A stretch of DNA of 64,000 bases from Betaproteobacteria bacterium (lineage in GTDB: Bacteria > Pseudomonadota > Gammaproteobacteria > Burkholderiales > Usitatibacteraceae), in contig JAEUMY010000014.1 of assembly GCA_016791265.1 (NCBI GenBank), positions 62,001 to 126,000 on the forward strand, read 5' to 3'. Below the pieces are notes generated by a model. That model worked only from the letters and a program-made list of their open reading frames with translations. It had not been told where the DNA came from and made no database searches. Made by a program: the position numbers and the translations under genes. Positions 1 to 8,909 of the stretch are shown one piece after another (within the stretch, counting starts at the first letter, position 1; every line of letters starts with the position of its first letter).

Positions 1-1
1 C

Positions 2-1411
2 GCACGCGGTGCGCGCGACGGTGCCCTGGTGGTTTCGGACGGACCGCAAAATCGGCCCACAGTGTTCGTGGCCAATGCCACGGCCCAGGAAGCTGGCGTG
101 CGCACCAAGATGACCATCGCCGCGGCGCGCGCTCTGGTCGATGACCTGCAGGTGATCGCGCGCGACACCGGGCAGGAAGCCGAGGCGCTGCATAACTTTG
201 CATGCTGGTCCTGCCAATTCACACCATCTGTCTCAGTTCGACCGGCGGAAGGCACGTTGCTCGAGGTCGTAACCACGCTGAAGATGCATGGAGGGATCTC
301 GATGCTGCTCGCCTCAATGCACCAGGGCGTGCAGCAAATGGGCTATCGCGCCTCCTGCGGCGTCGCACCCACGCCGTTGGCGGCCTGGCTCTTGGCCAAG
401 GCCCGCTACAACGGATACCCCACGCGCCAATGCCTGGAAATTGAGCAGATCGCCTCGCGCCTGGAGAAGCTGCCGTTGGCACTCATGGACTGGTCGCCCG
501 ATATCGTGAGCAAGCTCACGGCATTGGGCGTCATGACGTTCGACGACTTTCTAGAGCTGCCAGCGGACGGTGTGGCCAAGCGGTTCGGCGAGCGTTGCTG
601 GTACGACGTCCAGCGTGCTCTAGGTCACGTGCCGGATCCCCAACCCTACTTCACGCCGCCCGAGACCTTCCGCACGCGCACCGAGTTTGGTTTTGAGGTG
701 AACGATGCGATGGCCTTGCTGTTCCCGCTTCGCCGGCTGCTCTCCGAGCTGGAGGGCTACCTACGCGCGCGTGGCGCCGGCGTGCTGGCCTTCCACATCC
801 GTCTCGATTGCGCCAATCGCTTGCACGAAGAAGTGACCGTGGGCGTCGGTCGTCCGGAGCGGAACGCTGAGCGCCTTCTGGGCTTGGCCAAGGAGCGTTT
901 AGCTCGCACGGTGCTGCGCGCCGGCGTGCTCGCGATGGGTCTCCACATTGATCGGCTGCAGCCCTTCATGCAGGTGAGCGAAAGCTGGCTGCCCGATCCG
1001 CAGCAACAAGCCGACAGTTGGTTCCAACTCGTGGACAAGCTGGTTGCTCGCCTGGGCAGCGACAACGTCTATCGCATGCAGCCTGTCGACGACTTCCGTC
1101 CTGAATCTGCTTGGCGGACGACGGCGCCGGCGGCGCCCTGGAAGGTCTCGCCCGCATCGAACGGCCGCGGACCTAGACCGCTCTTTCTGTTGCCGGTGCC
1201 GCGCAAGCTGCAGGTGGACCGAGGCACGCCGCTCTGCCACGGGAAGATCGATTTCCTGGCCGGGCCTGAGCGCATGGAGTTTGGCTGGTGGGATGGGAAG
1301 CCTGCATTGCGGGACTACTTCGTGGGCCGCAACCCCCACGGTGAAACCGTGTGGCTCTATCGCGAGCTGCAGGATCCGGACAGTTGGCATCTGCACGGGT
1401 ATTTTTCCTGA
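2..1411 (+). CDS. imuB: ImuB, inactive Y-family polymerase homologue (5' end missing)
   Basis: ImuB is the adaptor of the ImuA-ImuB-DnaE2 mutasome. It is a Y-family polymerase relative without polymerase activity that links DnaE2 to the sliding clamp during SOS translesion synthesis. The reading frame is open to the window edge, and the first visible residues (ARGARDGALVVSDG) are internal, so about 20-30 N-terminal residues lie upstream; the GTG at 29 is not the real start. Visible features are the Y-family fold segment VRTKMTIAAARAL, a stretch SVRPAEGTLLEV where active polymerases carry the catalytic SIDE motif, and the helix-hairpin segment LTALGVMTFDDFLELP. dnaE2 follows 9 bp downstream, the usual order. 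A LexA box would be upstream, outside the window. Confidence 0.88.
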   Translation, partial: ARGARDGALVVSDGPQNRPTVFVANATAQEAGVRTKMTIAAARALVDDLQVIARDTGQEAEALHNFACWSCQFTPSVSVRPAEGTLLEVVTTLKMHGGISMLLASMHQGVQQMGYRASCGVAPTPLAAWLLAKARYNGYPTRQCLEIEQIASRLEKLPLALMDWSPDIVSKLTALGVMTFDDFLELPADGVAKRFGERCWYDVQRALGHVPDPQPYFTPPETFRTRTEFGFEVNDAMALLFPLRRLLSELEGYLRARGAGVLAFHIRLDCANRLHEEVTVGVGRPERNAERLLGLAKERLARTVLRAGVLAMGLHIDRLQPFMQVSESWLPDPQQQADSWFQLVDKLVARLGSDNVYRMQPVDDFRPESAWRTTAPAAPWKVSPASNGRGPRPLFLLPVPRKLQVDRGTPLCHGKIDFLAGPERMEFGWWDGKPALRDYFVGRNPHGETVWLYRELQDPDSWHLHGYFS

Positions 1412-1420
1412 GCGCGCACC

Positions 1421-4400
1421 ATGGTTCCGCTCTACGCCGAGGTGCATTGCCTCAGCAACTACACCTACCTTCGGGGCGCATCGCATCCAGAGGAACTGAT
1501 TCGCCAGGCGAGCAAGCTGGGCTATCACGCGATCGCCATCACCGACGAGTGCTCAGTCGCCGGCGTCGTCCGTGCCCACACCGAGGCAAAGGAACTGGGG
1601 ATCCAGCTCCTGGTGGGCAGCGAGTTCCGTCTTGAGGACGGCATCAAGCTGGTTCTCCTCGCCGAGAACCTGAATGGCTACGGCAATCTCTGCGAGTTGA
1701 TCACACTCGCACGCGGCCGTTGCGAGAAAGGCAGCTACAGCCTCACCCGCGGCGACGTGGAGCTTGGCGCCGCGGACTGCCTGGTGATCTGGTGCCCAGA
1801 AGAGGACTCGAACCTTCACGACGAACAAGCCGACTGGTTTGCCAGCCACTTCGTGGAACGGTGCTGGATTGCCGTCGAGCTGCTGCGTGGCCCCGACGAC
1901 GAATGGCATCTGGAGCAGATGGAGGCCTTGTCCAAGCGCACCGGTTTGAGCCTGGTGGCGGCTGGTGACGTGCACATGCACGTACGCCGCCGCCGCGCGC
2001 TGCAGAACGTGGTGACCGCCATTCGCCTGTGCAAACCCATCGGCGAATGCGGCACATCGCTCTATGAAAATGGTGAGCGATATCTCCGGTCGATCGGGAG
2101 GCTCGCGCGCATCTACCCGGTCGAGCTCATGGTAGCCACACTAGAAATTGCGAGCAGGTGTGTTTTCTCGCTGGACGAGATCAAGTACGAGTATCCGGAA
2201 GAAATCGTGCCCAAGGGCATGACTCCGGCGACGTACCTTCGCCAGCTCACCGAGGATGGCATTCTGGTCCGCTATCCGAGTGGCCTGCCCGACAAAGTCC
2301 GTGCGGCCATCGAGTACGAGCTGCAACTCATCGCCGACATGAAATACGAGCCGTACTTCCTCACCGTTTACGACATCGTGAAGTTCGCGCGCAGCAAGAA
2401 TATTCTCTGCCAGGGTCGCGGGTCCGCAGCTAACTCCGCCGTCTGCTACTGCCTAGGCATTACCGAGGTGGACCCAGGCCGTGCCCAACTCCTGTTCGAG
2501 CGCTTCATCTCCAAGGAGCGGAACGAACCACCGGACATTGACGTCGACTTCGAGCATGAGCGGCGCGAAGAAGTCATGCAGTACATCTTCAATAAGTACG
2601 GCCGCGATCGCGCGGCGATCACCGCCACGATTCAGACCTACCACTACGCGGGCGCCATGCGTGACGTCGGCAAGGCGCTGGGATTCTCGCTGGACCAGGT
2701 GGACAAGCTCTCGGACGCGATGACGCTGCGTTTCGAATCGGGCGTTCCGGTCGATCGACTCGCGGATGCCGGCTTCGACCTCGACAACCAGAAGGTGAAG
2801 ATGCTGCTCGACCTGGTGGGTGAGATCCGCACCTTTCCGCGCCACCAGGGTCAGCACACCGGTGGTTTCGTGCTGGACAACCGGAAGCTCACGCGCCTGG
2901 TGCCTGTGGTGCCAGCGCGCATGGAGAACCGGACCACGATCGAGTGGGACAAGTACGACCTCGATGCGCTGGGCTTGCTCAAGGTCGACGTGCTCGCCCT
3001 GGGCATGCTCACCTGCATCCAGAAGTCGATGGACCTCATGAACGGCTTCTACGGTACCGCTATGCGGCTGCAGGACATCCCGGCCGAAGATCCCAAGGTT
3101 TACGACATGTTGTGCGAGGCCGACACCATCGGGCTGTTCCAGGTGGAGAGCCGTGCGCAGATGGCACGGCTGCCCACGCTACGACCCAGGACGTTCTACG
3201 ACATCGTGATCGAGGTGGCCATCGTGCGGCCAGGCCCAATCAAGGGCGGGATGGTGCATCCCTATCTCAACCGACGCACGGGCAAGGAGCCGGTTACCTA
3301 TCCGTCCGAGGCGATCAAACACATCCTGGAGCGCACGCTGGGTGTGACGATCTTCCAGGAACAGGTGATGGCGATTGCCATCGAGGCCGCGGGCTTCACG
3401 CCAGGCGAAGCGGATCAACTCCGGCGCGCCATGGCAGCCTGGAAACGAAAAGGCGGATTGGAGCCCTTCAAGGACAAACTGCTGGACGGCATGCTCGCGC
3501 GCGGCTACACCGCCGAGTACGCCGACCAGATCTTTCAGATGGTGAAAGGCTTCGGCGACTATGGGTTCCCGGAAAGCCATGCGGCCAGCTTCGCGCTGAT
3601 CGTGTACGTCTCTGCCTGGCTAAAGTGTTATCACCCCGCAGCTTTCGCTGCAGGCCTGCTGAACAGCCAACCGATGGGTTTCTACAAGCCCGCACAGATC
3701 ATCTATGACGCGCGGCGCCACGGCATTGAGGTCTATCCCGTCGACGTCACGGTGAGTGACGCGTACAGCACGCTGGTGCCGGATCCCAAAGGACTTGCGG
3801 CGATCAGGATGGGCTTCAACAGCATCAAGGGAATGTCGGACGCCGGCGCCGAGCGCGTGGTGGTGGCGCGCGCTGCGGCACCGTTCCAGGACGTGAACGA
3901 CTTGAAGCTACGTGCGGAGCTGTCCGAACGGGACATGAACGCTCTGGCCCAGGCAGACGCATTCCGCGGTATCGCTGGCCACCGGCGCGAGGCCTTGTGG
4001 GCAACGCTCGGTACCGAGAAGCCAACAGCGCTATTGAGCGGCGCCAGGCGCGAGGAGCGCCAAGCCAAACTGATCGCGCCCACCGAAGCGGAGGACGTGT
4101 TCGCAGACTACGACCGCACTGGGCTCACGCTGCGCAGCCACCCGCTTAAGCTACTGCGCCCCAAGCTGCGGAAGATGCGCCTCCTGACGGCTGCAGATTT
4201 GCGAGAGTCGCGCAACGGTCAGCTCGTGCGTACGAGCGGGATCGTAATCAATCGCCAGCGACCGGACACTGATTCCGGAGTGATCTTCGCGACTCTGGAA
4301 GATGAAACAGGCCTGATCAACATCACCATTTGGCAGTCAGTCGCCGAACGCCACCATGTTGAGGTCGCTCAATCCCGAATGTTGACTGTCTATGGCGTGG

Positions 4401-4501
4401 TGGAGCGGGATGAAACGACGGTGTATGTGGTGGCTGGTCGCCTGGTAGATCACACGGCGATGCTCGGCGGACTGGCCACGAGCAGTAGGGACTTTCACTA
4501 A
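1421..4501 (+). CDS. dnaE2: Error-prone DNA polymerase III alpha subunit DnaE2
   Basis: C-family polymerase of the SOS mutasome, which extends across lesions with ImuB. The 1026-aa length is normal for DnaE2 and shorter than replicative DnaE (about 1160). The N-terminal PHP domain starts at YAEVHCLSNYTYLRGASHPEE. The catalytic Asp motif PPDIDVDFEHERR lies near residue 370, preceded by the nucleotide-binding run GRGSAANSAVCYCLG. A C-terminal OB-fold (GIVINRQRPDTDSGVIFATLEDETG) is present. ATG at 1421 follows the imuB stop by 9 bp, so the two are co-transcribed. No frameshift is seen. It contains none of the core-genome palindromes, which fits carriage on the island but does not prove it. Confidence 0.95.
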   Translation: MVPLYAEVHCLSNYTYLRGASHPEELIRQASKLGYHAIAITDECSVAGVVRAHTEAKELGIQLLVGSEFRLEDGIKLVLLAENLNGYGNLCELITLARGRCEKGSYSLTRGDVELGAADCLVIWCPEEDSNLHDEQADWFASHFVERCWIAVELLRGPDDEWHLEQMEALSKRTGLSLVAAGDVHMHVRRRRALQNVVTAIRLCKPIGECGTSLYENGERYLRSIGRLARIYPVELMVATLEIASRCVFSLDEIKYEYPEEIVPKGMTPATYLRQLTEDGILVRYPSGLPDKVRAAIEYELQLIADMKYEPYFLTVYDIVKFARSKNILCQGRGSAANSAVCYCLGITEVDPGRAQLLFERFISKERNEPPDIDVDFEHERREEVMQYIFNKYGRDRAAITATIQTYHYAGAMRDVGKALGFSLDQVDKLSDAMTLRFESGVPVDRLADAGFDLDNQKVKMLLDLVGEIRTFPRHQGQHTGGFVLDNRKLTRLVPVVPARMENRTTIEWDKYDLDALGLLKVDVLALGMLTCIQKSMDLMNGFYGTAMRLQDIPAEDPKVYDMLCEADTIGLFQVESRAQMARLPTLRPRTFYDIVIEVAIVRPGPIKGGMVHPYLNRRTGKEPVTYPSEAIKHILERTLGVTIFQEQVMAIAIEAAGFTPGEADQLRRAMAAWKRKGGLEPFKDKLLDGMLARGYTAEYADQIFQMVKGFGDYGFPESHAASFALIVYVSAWLKCYHPAAFAAGLLNSQPMGFYKPAQIIYDARRHGIEVYPVDVTVSDAYSTLVPDPKGLAAIRMGFNSIKGMSDAGAERVVVARAAAPFQDVNDLKLRAELSERDMNALAQADAFRGIAGHRREALWATLGTEKPTALLSGARREERQAKLIAPTEAEDVFADYDRTGLTLRSHPLKLLRPKLRKMRLLTAADLRESRNGQLVRTSGIVINRQRPDTDSGVIFATLEDETGLINITIWQSVAERHHVEVAQSRMLTVYGVVERDETTVYVVAGRLVDHTAMLGGLATSSRDFH

Positions 4502-4548
4502 GCACTCAAAAAACTCTGCTTTTGTGCAGACGGTAAGATGCATCAGCT

Positions 4549-4947
4549 ATGTCGTCAATTCAAAGCGTAAATTCTCCTTCCCTTCCTCCCCAGCCAGAGC
4601 AACCTGGGGCAAGGCCACGCGCGGAGCAGGAACCTCGGACAAGGCCATCTGCCAAAACCGCCGAGAATGAACTTCCGTTTGAAGCCTTCATTGACGAGCT
4701 TTTCGGGCCACCAACGACACAAACCAGAAGCGCCTACGATGCGTTAAGCGAACGACTCGAAGGATGGCAGATCACCCGTATGCAGGGTGGCCTTGTTTTC
4801 GAACAGCAAGGTGAGAAGGTAGTTGCCCGCCCTGGACGAAACTGCATTGTCGTGGGCTTTGTTGCTTTGTCCGGTGTGACTCAGTGGGCTACGGCAACAG
4901 CCGACCAGCCAATTCCTGCGTTCATTCCCAATCGCAGGAAGACGTAA
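4549..4947 (+). CDS. Hypothetical protein, Pro-rich N-terminus
   Basis: A 132-aa protein I do not recognise. Residues 1-42 are rich in Pro, Gln, Arg and Ser and look disordered. Residues 43-85 (FEAFIDELFGPP...SERLEGWQITRMQGG) look helical and then folded. A short hydrophobic run, CIVVGFVALSGV, occurs near residue 105. It lies 47 bp downstream of dnaE2 on the same strand and converges with the PIN-type gene. A weak 5-bp hairpin (about 4514-4529) separates it from dnaE2. Function is unknown, and it may be a cargo gene with its own promoter. Confidence 0.5.
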   Translation: MSSIQSVNSPSLPPQPEQPGARPRAEQEPRTRPSAKTAENELPFEAFIDELFGPPTTQTRSAYDALSERLEGWQITRMQGGLVFEQQGEKVVARPGRNCIVVGFVALSGVTQWATATADQPIPAFIPNRRKT

Positions 4948-5025
4948 AGGCAACAGAATCAATTCCCACTGAGCTGCTAGGCCCCTGAGATCAACGATCG
5001 AGCCACGACCAACCGCAGCCCGAAA

Positions 5026-5877
5026 CTAGACAGCGCCTACCGGCGCACTGGCACTTGGAGGAAGCGCCAGCATCGCAGTGAGGTCCTGAATGGCAAGATT
5101 CACATCGGTCTCTAAGCTAAGAACACCATCAAAAATGGAGCCAAGAAGCACGTAGTCTTGGTCCAAGATGTCATTCACCACAACTTTGTCGGGCGCAGAA
5201 TCGAGGCCGCCATCCCCCAACCATTGAAGCGCATGATGAACAAGTAGGTAGCACCATCGCCTAGTCACACTTTTCGCCTGCCAAAGACCGAGCGCCAAGT
5301 CAGGGGGCGCACCTACGTTTCTCATGTGCGCGCCATAAACAGCGTCCCCAACGCTCTGTGCGATGAGGACTCGCGCTGCACGCGCAGGCGTACCTCCTCG
5401 GCGACAGGCTTTGATTTGATCCTCAGGAAGTTTGTCGCGCAGCTCGTTCACGAGGCGCCAGAGTTCCTCACGATTGGCCTGCGGGTTGAGCTCGTGCTGG
5501 CACAGCTCACTTCTGGTTTCGACCATTCTTGCTCGCAACTGATCCATGGTTGATCCATTGCCGGTTTGGCTTTCAGCTATGGCGCCGCGGAGCATCTTGG
5601 TGAAGTCGTCGGGGAGCAGCATGTCGATCGCCGACTCTCGCCGTTCCAGTTCAAGGTCACGCGCTTCCTGGATTGACATGGACATGAAGCAACGACCCAC
5701 AACCGGAACAAAGGCTGCGAAGCTGCGACGAAAGGTCGATTCCCATTGTTCGCTCTTCACCATTTCAAGCAGCCCCGTATCTGGAATGACGAATTTCGAT
5801 TCCGGGTTCTTTGCGATGAAGTCGAGAAGCACGTCCCTCTGCATGACGTTCTGGTCAACAACAATGGTTGTTCCCAT
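5026..5877 (-). CDS. PIN-domain-like protein (candidate RNase)
   Basis: 283 aa. The N-terminus (TTIVVDQNVMQRD) places Asp8 at the end of a first beta strand, as in PIN nucleases. A second strand reads FVIPDTGLLEMV with Asp33 and Glu38, and a late segment NDILDQDYV carries Asp236, Asp239 and Asp241. This is the spacing expected of a PIN metal site with a long helical insertion (about 60-225). Family assignment is by motif only. It lies 98 bp downstream of the zinc-ribbon/HEPN gene on the same strand, so the two may form one unit. ATG 5877 has only a close AAGG as ribosome site. It could be the nuclease of a defence pair or a toxin. Confidence 0.55.
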   Translation of the reverse strand: MGTTIVVDQNVMQRDVLLDFIAKNPESKFVIPDTGLLEMVKSEQWESTFRRSFAAFVPVVGRCFMSMSIQEARDLELERRESAIDMLLPDDFTKMLRGAIAESQTGNGSTMDQLRARMVETRSELCQHELNPQANREELWRLVNELRDKLPEDQIKACRRGGTPARAARVLIAQSVGDAVYGAHMRNVGAPPDLALGLWQAKSVTRRWCYLLVHHALQWLGDGGLDSAPDKVVVNDILDQDYVLLGSIFDGVLSLETDVNLAIQDLTAMLALPPSASAPVGAV

Positions 5878-5975
5878 ACCTTATTGGCGAGTTAGCTCAG
5901 AATGGTGAGGTCTTGATTGGGTGGGGTGGGTGCTTTGCGTCCACTGTATGCCGACGCGGAAATTGCTACAGGACA

Positions 5976-7121
5976 CTACTGTTTACGGCTTCGCTGCTTA
6001 TGTCGCTCAATTGGAATTTCGTCAGGTGGAAATATTTCGTGAAATCCCAAGTGAAGCCGTTTGGCAAGCTTTAGAACGAGGTTTACCGTTCGGTGTGCTG
6101 ACTCAGGGGACTCGCGGAGTGCCTGCTTCAGCCGAACGGCGTCGCCGCTATCTGCGATGTATTTTTCGTCTGCTTCGCCGCCTTTGTGTTCGTACACGTG
6201 TCGACGATGAAACATCAGCGTGATGAATGCCAGATCGTCGGCACCAATGCCCGCAACGATATCGATATCAAACACCTCCTTGAGCCCGCTTGCGGCGGTC
6301 TGCAAATTGTGGAAGTGAAATCTCTCAAATCTGCCTCTCCGGGCAGGTGTTAGTGGCACCAGCTCAAGAAGCTGCTTCCGGTATTGGTCCGCGAAAGAAT
6401 CGAATGCCGCCACAGCATCTTTGACGCAGCTTTCGAGCTTACCTCCTCCATTGATCCTTGCTCTGATTGCCTCCATGACCTTTTCGAGTTCCTGAAAGTC
6501 ATTTCTTGTTCCGCAGCAACCACAATAGGCGTAGATGCCAAGCACGTCGGTATTTGCACCACACGCAACGCAGGAAAATAGATTCTGCTGGCGTTCCTCA
6601 GCATAGTAGAAGCTTGGCTTTTCATGATCTTTTCCGGCCGCAGCGGCGACCGCATCCATATCGATTGTGTGGGTGCCGGCCTGGCCCGAATGAAGTGCAT
6701 CACTAAGCAAGTCGCAGTATTGCTTGACATACCTTTTCTGCGCTTGCGTAAGGAATTGATAGCTTCCACCGACTTCGATTGCGCAGTATGGACAGATCGT
6801 TCCTCCATAGCTTGCCCTCCAATACCCGTTGCAGGAGGGGCACTCGTGGCCAAACATGCCGGTGATGTCTGAAGAAATGAATACCGGAAAGCAACCAGGA
6901 ATCGGTGCAGGGTTCCAAGGCGTGCCAATCCCTCCCAATTTGATGTCCCCCACAGCAACGCCCTGGGGAATGGCATAGACAGCAAACATGGCAGCCGCCG
7001 TTGGACTTGAATGCCTATAGCTCACGCTGTATGAGACGTTTCCGCTGGCGTCGATAGCAACTTCAAAGCTGACTTTGCCGCCCGTGTGAGCAATTTCCTC
7101 CAGTTCAGCTCTACTCTGCAT
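5976..7121 (-). CDS. Double zinc-ribbon protein with C-terminal HEPN-like domain
   Basis: 381 aa from the chosen start at 7121, which has an ideal GGAGGT five bases upstream; ATGs at 7133 and 7208 are in frame but poorly placed. Two Cys4 zinc ribbons are visible: CPSC...CPYC (C94, C97, C110, C113) and CVAC...CGCC (C184, C187, C200, C203). The C-terminal 140 residues are helical and contain FHRRHVYEHKGGEADEKYI, an R-x4-H motif (R307, H312) followed by the Gly/Asp pattern common in HEPN ribonuclease domains. Together with the adjacent PIN gene this suggests RNA recognition and cleavage. No named family was recognised. The rest of the N-terminus looks like a beta-rich sensor region. Confidence 0.6.
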   Translation of the reverse strand: MQSRAELEEIAHTGGKVSFEVAIDASGNVSYSVSYRHSSPTAAAMFAVYAIPQGVAVGDIKLGGIGTPWNPAPIPGCFPVFISSDITGMFGHECPSCNGYWRASYGGTICPYCAIEVGGSYQFLTQAQKRYVKQYCDLLSDALHSGQAGTHTIDMDAVAAAAGKDHEKPSFYYAEERQQNLFSCVACGANTDVLGIYAYCGCCGTRNDFQELEKVMEAIRARINGGGKLESCVKDAVAAFDSFADQYRKQLLELVPLTPARRGRFERFHFHNLQTAASGLKEVFDIDIVAGIGADDLAFITLMFHRRHVYEHKGGEADEKYIADSGDAVRLKQALRESPESAHRTVNLVLKLAKRLHLGFHEIFPPDEIPIERHKQRSRKQ

Positions 7122-7306
7122 TGCTACCTCCATTTTTTTGCCCGACAAAATGATCAATGCGGTTCGGCGAATATTGTAGGGCTTGTTCAGCAAGACATGA
7201 CCCCTCAACGCTGCAGCTCAGATCCCAGGCCGTACGCCTATTGCGGGTCAATGTGGGCAGACTCGCGGTGGCATAATCGTCTCTCCGTTCACTACTTCGC
7301 CCCGCC

Positions 7307-7732
7307 ATGACCTTCGCCGCCGCGCTGAAAGCAGAAGTGGTTCGAATTGCTCGCAAGGAGCTGCGTTCCGAGAATCGGAGTTTGAAGAAAGCCGCTGCGC
7401 AGTATCGAAGCGACATCGCCGCCTTGAAACGACGCGTTACTGACTTGGAGAAATTGGTGCGGTCTCTCGCGAAGCACTCACGGCAGAGCGCGCCTGCGGT
7501 CGAAGAGGAGCCAGGTGTTAATCCGCGATTCAGCGCACAAGGGCTCGCCTCCCAGCGTAAGCGATTGGGATTGTCGGCCGCTGACTTTGGCACGCTCTTA
7601 GGCGTCTCGGGACAGAGCATCTACCACTGGGAACAGGGCAAGGCCAAACCGAGAGCGGCCCAACTGCACGCCATTCACGCGGTCCGGAAGATCGGCAAAC
7701 GTGAAGCCAAGGAACGGCTCGCCATCCAATGA
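7307..7732 (+). CDS. Coiled-coil protein with XRE-type HTH
   Basis: 141 aa. Residues 1-60 form a charged coiled coil (RIARKELRSENRSLKKAAAQ). Residues 80-120 form an XRE/HTH domain (QRKRLGLSAADFGTLLGVSG then SIYHWEQGKAKP). This is the architecture of small DNA-binding regulators. It lies 13 bp upstream of the NYN/PIN-like gene on the same strand, so it probably represses that gene or acts with it. It diverges from the zinc-ribbon/HEPN gene, and the 185 bp between them must hold both promoters. Confidence 0.7.
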   Translation: MTFAAALKAEVVRIARKELRSENRSLKKAAAQYRSDIAALKRRVTDLEKLVRSLAKHSRQSAPAVEEEPGVNPRFSAQGLASQRKRLGLSAADFGTLLGVSGQSIYHWEQGKAKPRAAQLHAIHAVRKIGKREAKERLAIQ

Positions 7733-7745
7733 CTGCTGGCGGTTC

Positions 7746-8438
7746 ATGACAACACGGCGCCTGCTGCTGGTGGACCTTGAGAACGTCCACCGAATCGACT
7801 TGTCTTTGCTCGATGAGAGTTACGAGGCGATCGTTTATGTGGGCGCGAAACAGAACCCACCCAGGATAGCCAGGCAGGCCGCGACCGAGCATCGCTTCAG
7901 ACGTGTCGAGTTTCAAAAAATCGAAGGCGGTGGGAAGAACGCGCTGGATTTTCATATTGCCTGCCAGCTCGGGCGAACCTTCGAAACCGCGCGAGATACC
8001 GATTGCATCGTGCTTTCGAAGGACGCTGGATTTGACCCCTTGCTTGCTTACCTGAACAAGCAGGGCCTTTCCTGCCGCCGGATTGCAAACATGGAGGAGC
8101 TCATTGCAGATGCTGGAGAACTCTCACCAGAACTCGATCCTGCGCTGACAGTTTGCCCACGTTGCAAGAAGGCCAAAACGATAGAGCATCACGGTGGACG
8201 CTGGTGCACAAACTGCGGGTCGTTCGCCTCCCCGCCTGATCCTGCTCTTCTACCGTCAAATCAACTCTCCCGACGAGCCGAGCCACGAAACGTTTTCGCA
8301 GACCTTATCGGGCGCGAAACGAATCGACAAAGCCAAACTATGTGCGACTGGTGTTATCAGCCGATGGAAATGCTCAGTGGCATTTATGACGACGGTGAAT
8401 GGATGTGCGGAGGCTGCATAGCCGGTTACACGTCGTAG
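7746..8438 (+). CDS. NYN/PIN-like nuclease-fold protein with zinc ribbons
   Basis: 230 aa from ATG 7746; an in-frame ATG at 7701 would overlap the HTH gene and is less likely. The N-terminal 120 residues show a PIN/NYN fold: LLLVDLENVH with Asp10, GGGKNALDFHIACQLGR with Asp68, and DTDCIVLSKDAGFDPLL with Asp86, Asp93 and Asp97. A Cys4 ribbon follows (CPRC...CTNC, C137 to C157), and a second CxxC pair set, CDWC...CGGC, lies at the C-terminus. Known relatives cleave or process RNA; the substrate is unknown. It is the third RNase-type fold within 3.5 kb of this island and sits in an operon with an HTH regulator, as toxins or defence effectors often do. Confidence 0.65.
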   Translation: MTTRRLLLVDLENVHRIDLSLLDESYEAIVYVGAKQNPPRIARQAATEHRFRRVEFQKIEGGGKNALDFHIACQLGRTFETARDTDCIVLSKDAGFDPLLAYLNKQGLSCRRIANMEELIADAGELSPELDPALTVCPRCKKAKTIEHHGGRWCTNCGSFASPPDPALLPSNQLSRRAEPRNVFADLIGRETNRQSQTMCDWCYQPMEMLSGIYDDGEWMCGGCIAGYTS

Positions 8439-8439
8439 C

Positions 8440-8604
8440 CTAAGGTTTCCTGCGACGATTCACGCGCAGTTGCAGGTGCTTCGCCGTTACCCCCCTTCGT
8501 GCGATCTTCGCCAGCAATTTAGCCAACACCTTGGCGCGCATATTGATCCCTCGTCGCTGGCGAGCTGGAAGCGCTGCCATCAGGTCGTCTAGCGTCTTCG
8601 TCAT
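8440..8604 (-). CDS. 54-aa antitoxin-like fragment
   Basis: The start ATG at 8604 overlaps the stop of the Pth2-like gene in an ATGA, so translation is coupled. The N-terminus (MTKTLDDLMAALPARQRR) resembles the beginning of XRE-type antitoxins (TLDEvlAALPaerra). The HTH that should follow is missing; the protein ends in a basic tail. It is likely a truncated or decayed antitoxin, ending next to the convergent NYN gene. A longer version starting at 8646 is open but would overlap its neighbour. Confidence 0.5.
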   Translation of the reverse strand: MTKTLDDLMAALPARQRRGINMRAKVLAKLLAKIARRGVTAKHLQLRVNRRRKP

Positions 8605-8909
8605 GCTTCGCGGTACAACTTCAAAAACTTGAACATCTTCGGCCATTCGGCGCGCGGCTTGAACACAAGGGCCACCTCTCGGTTGTTCAGCGCTGACTCC
8701 GTCAGGACAACGTGATCTGCCACCTCCTTGGCGTTTTCAAACTCCTTCGCACTGACCCTGCAGACCGCCTTGAAGAACGGCCCTGCGAGCCATTCCTTTA
8801 CTTCTGGCGTGTCTTGAAATTTGAGGTAGCCTGCAAGCGATGAATGAGCAGCCGCAACAATTGCGAAGCCTAGCGGAATGTCGTCCCTAATCAGGATGTA
8901 CATCTTCAC
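8601..8909 (-). CDS. Pth2-like (peptidyl-tRNA hydrolase II fold) protein
   Basis: 102 aa. The pattern KMYILIRDDIPLGFAIVAAAHSSLAGYLKF matches the Pth2 N-terminal strand and helix (vRxDl..G..aaqaaHAs), and HVVLTESALNNREVALVF matches the later core strands. In archaea and eukaryotes Pth2 releases peptidyl-tRNA. In bacteria such short homologues often stand beside HTH antitoxins, and the coupled 54-aa gene fits that. Its start overlaps the end of the MbcA/ParS-like gene by 23 bp, suggesting one transcript. Enzymatic activity is not shown. Confidence 0.55.
   Translation of the reverse strand: MKMYILIRDDIPLGFAIVAAAHSSLAGYLKFQDTPEVKEWLAGPFFKAVCRVSAKEFENAKEVADHVVLTESALNNREVALVFKPRAEWPKMFKFLKLYREA

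Noticed and set aside
2398..2409. AGAATATTCT in dnaE2 as an island copy of the motif
   Set aside because: Only the central eight bases match; the GC flanks that define the motif are absent.
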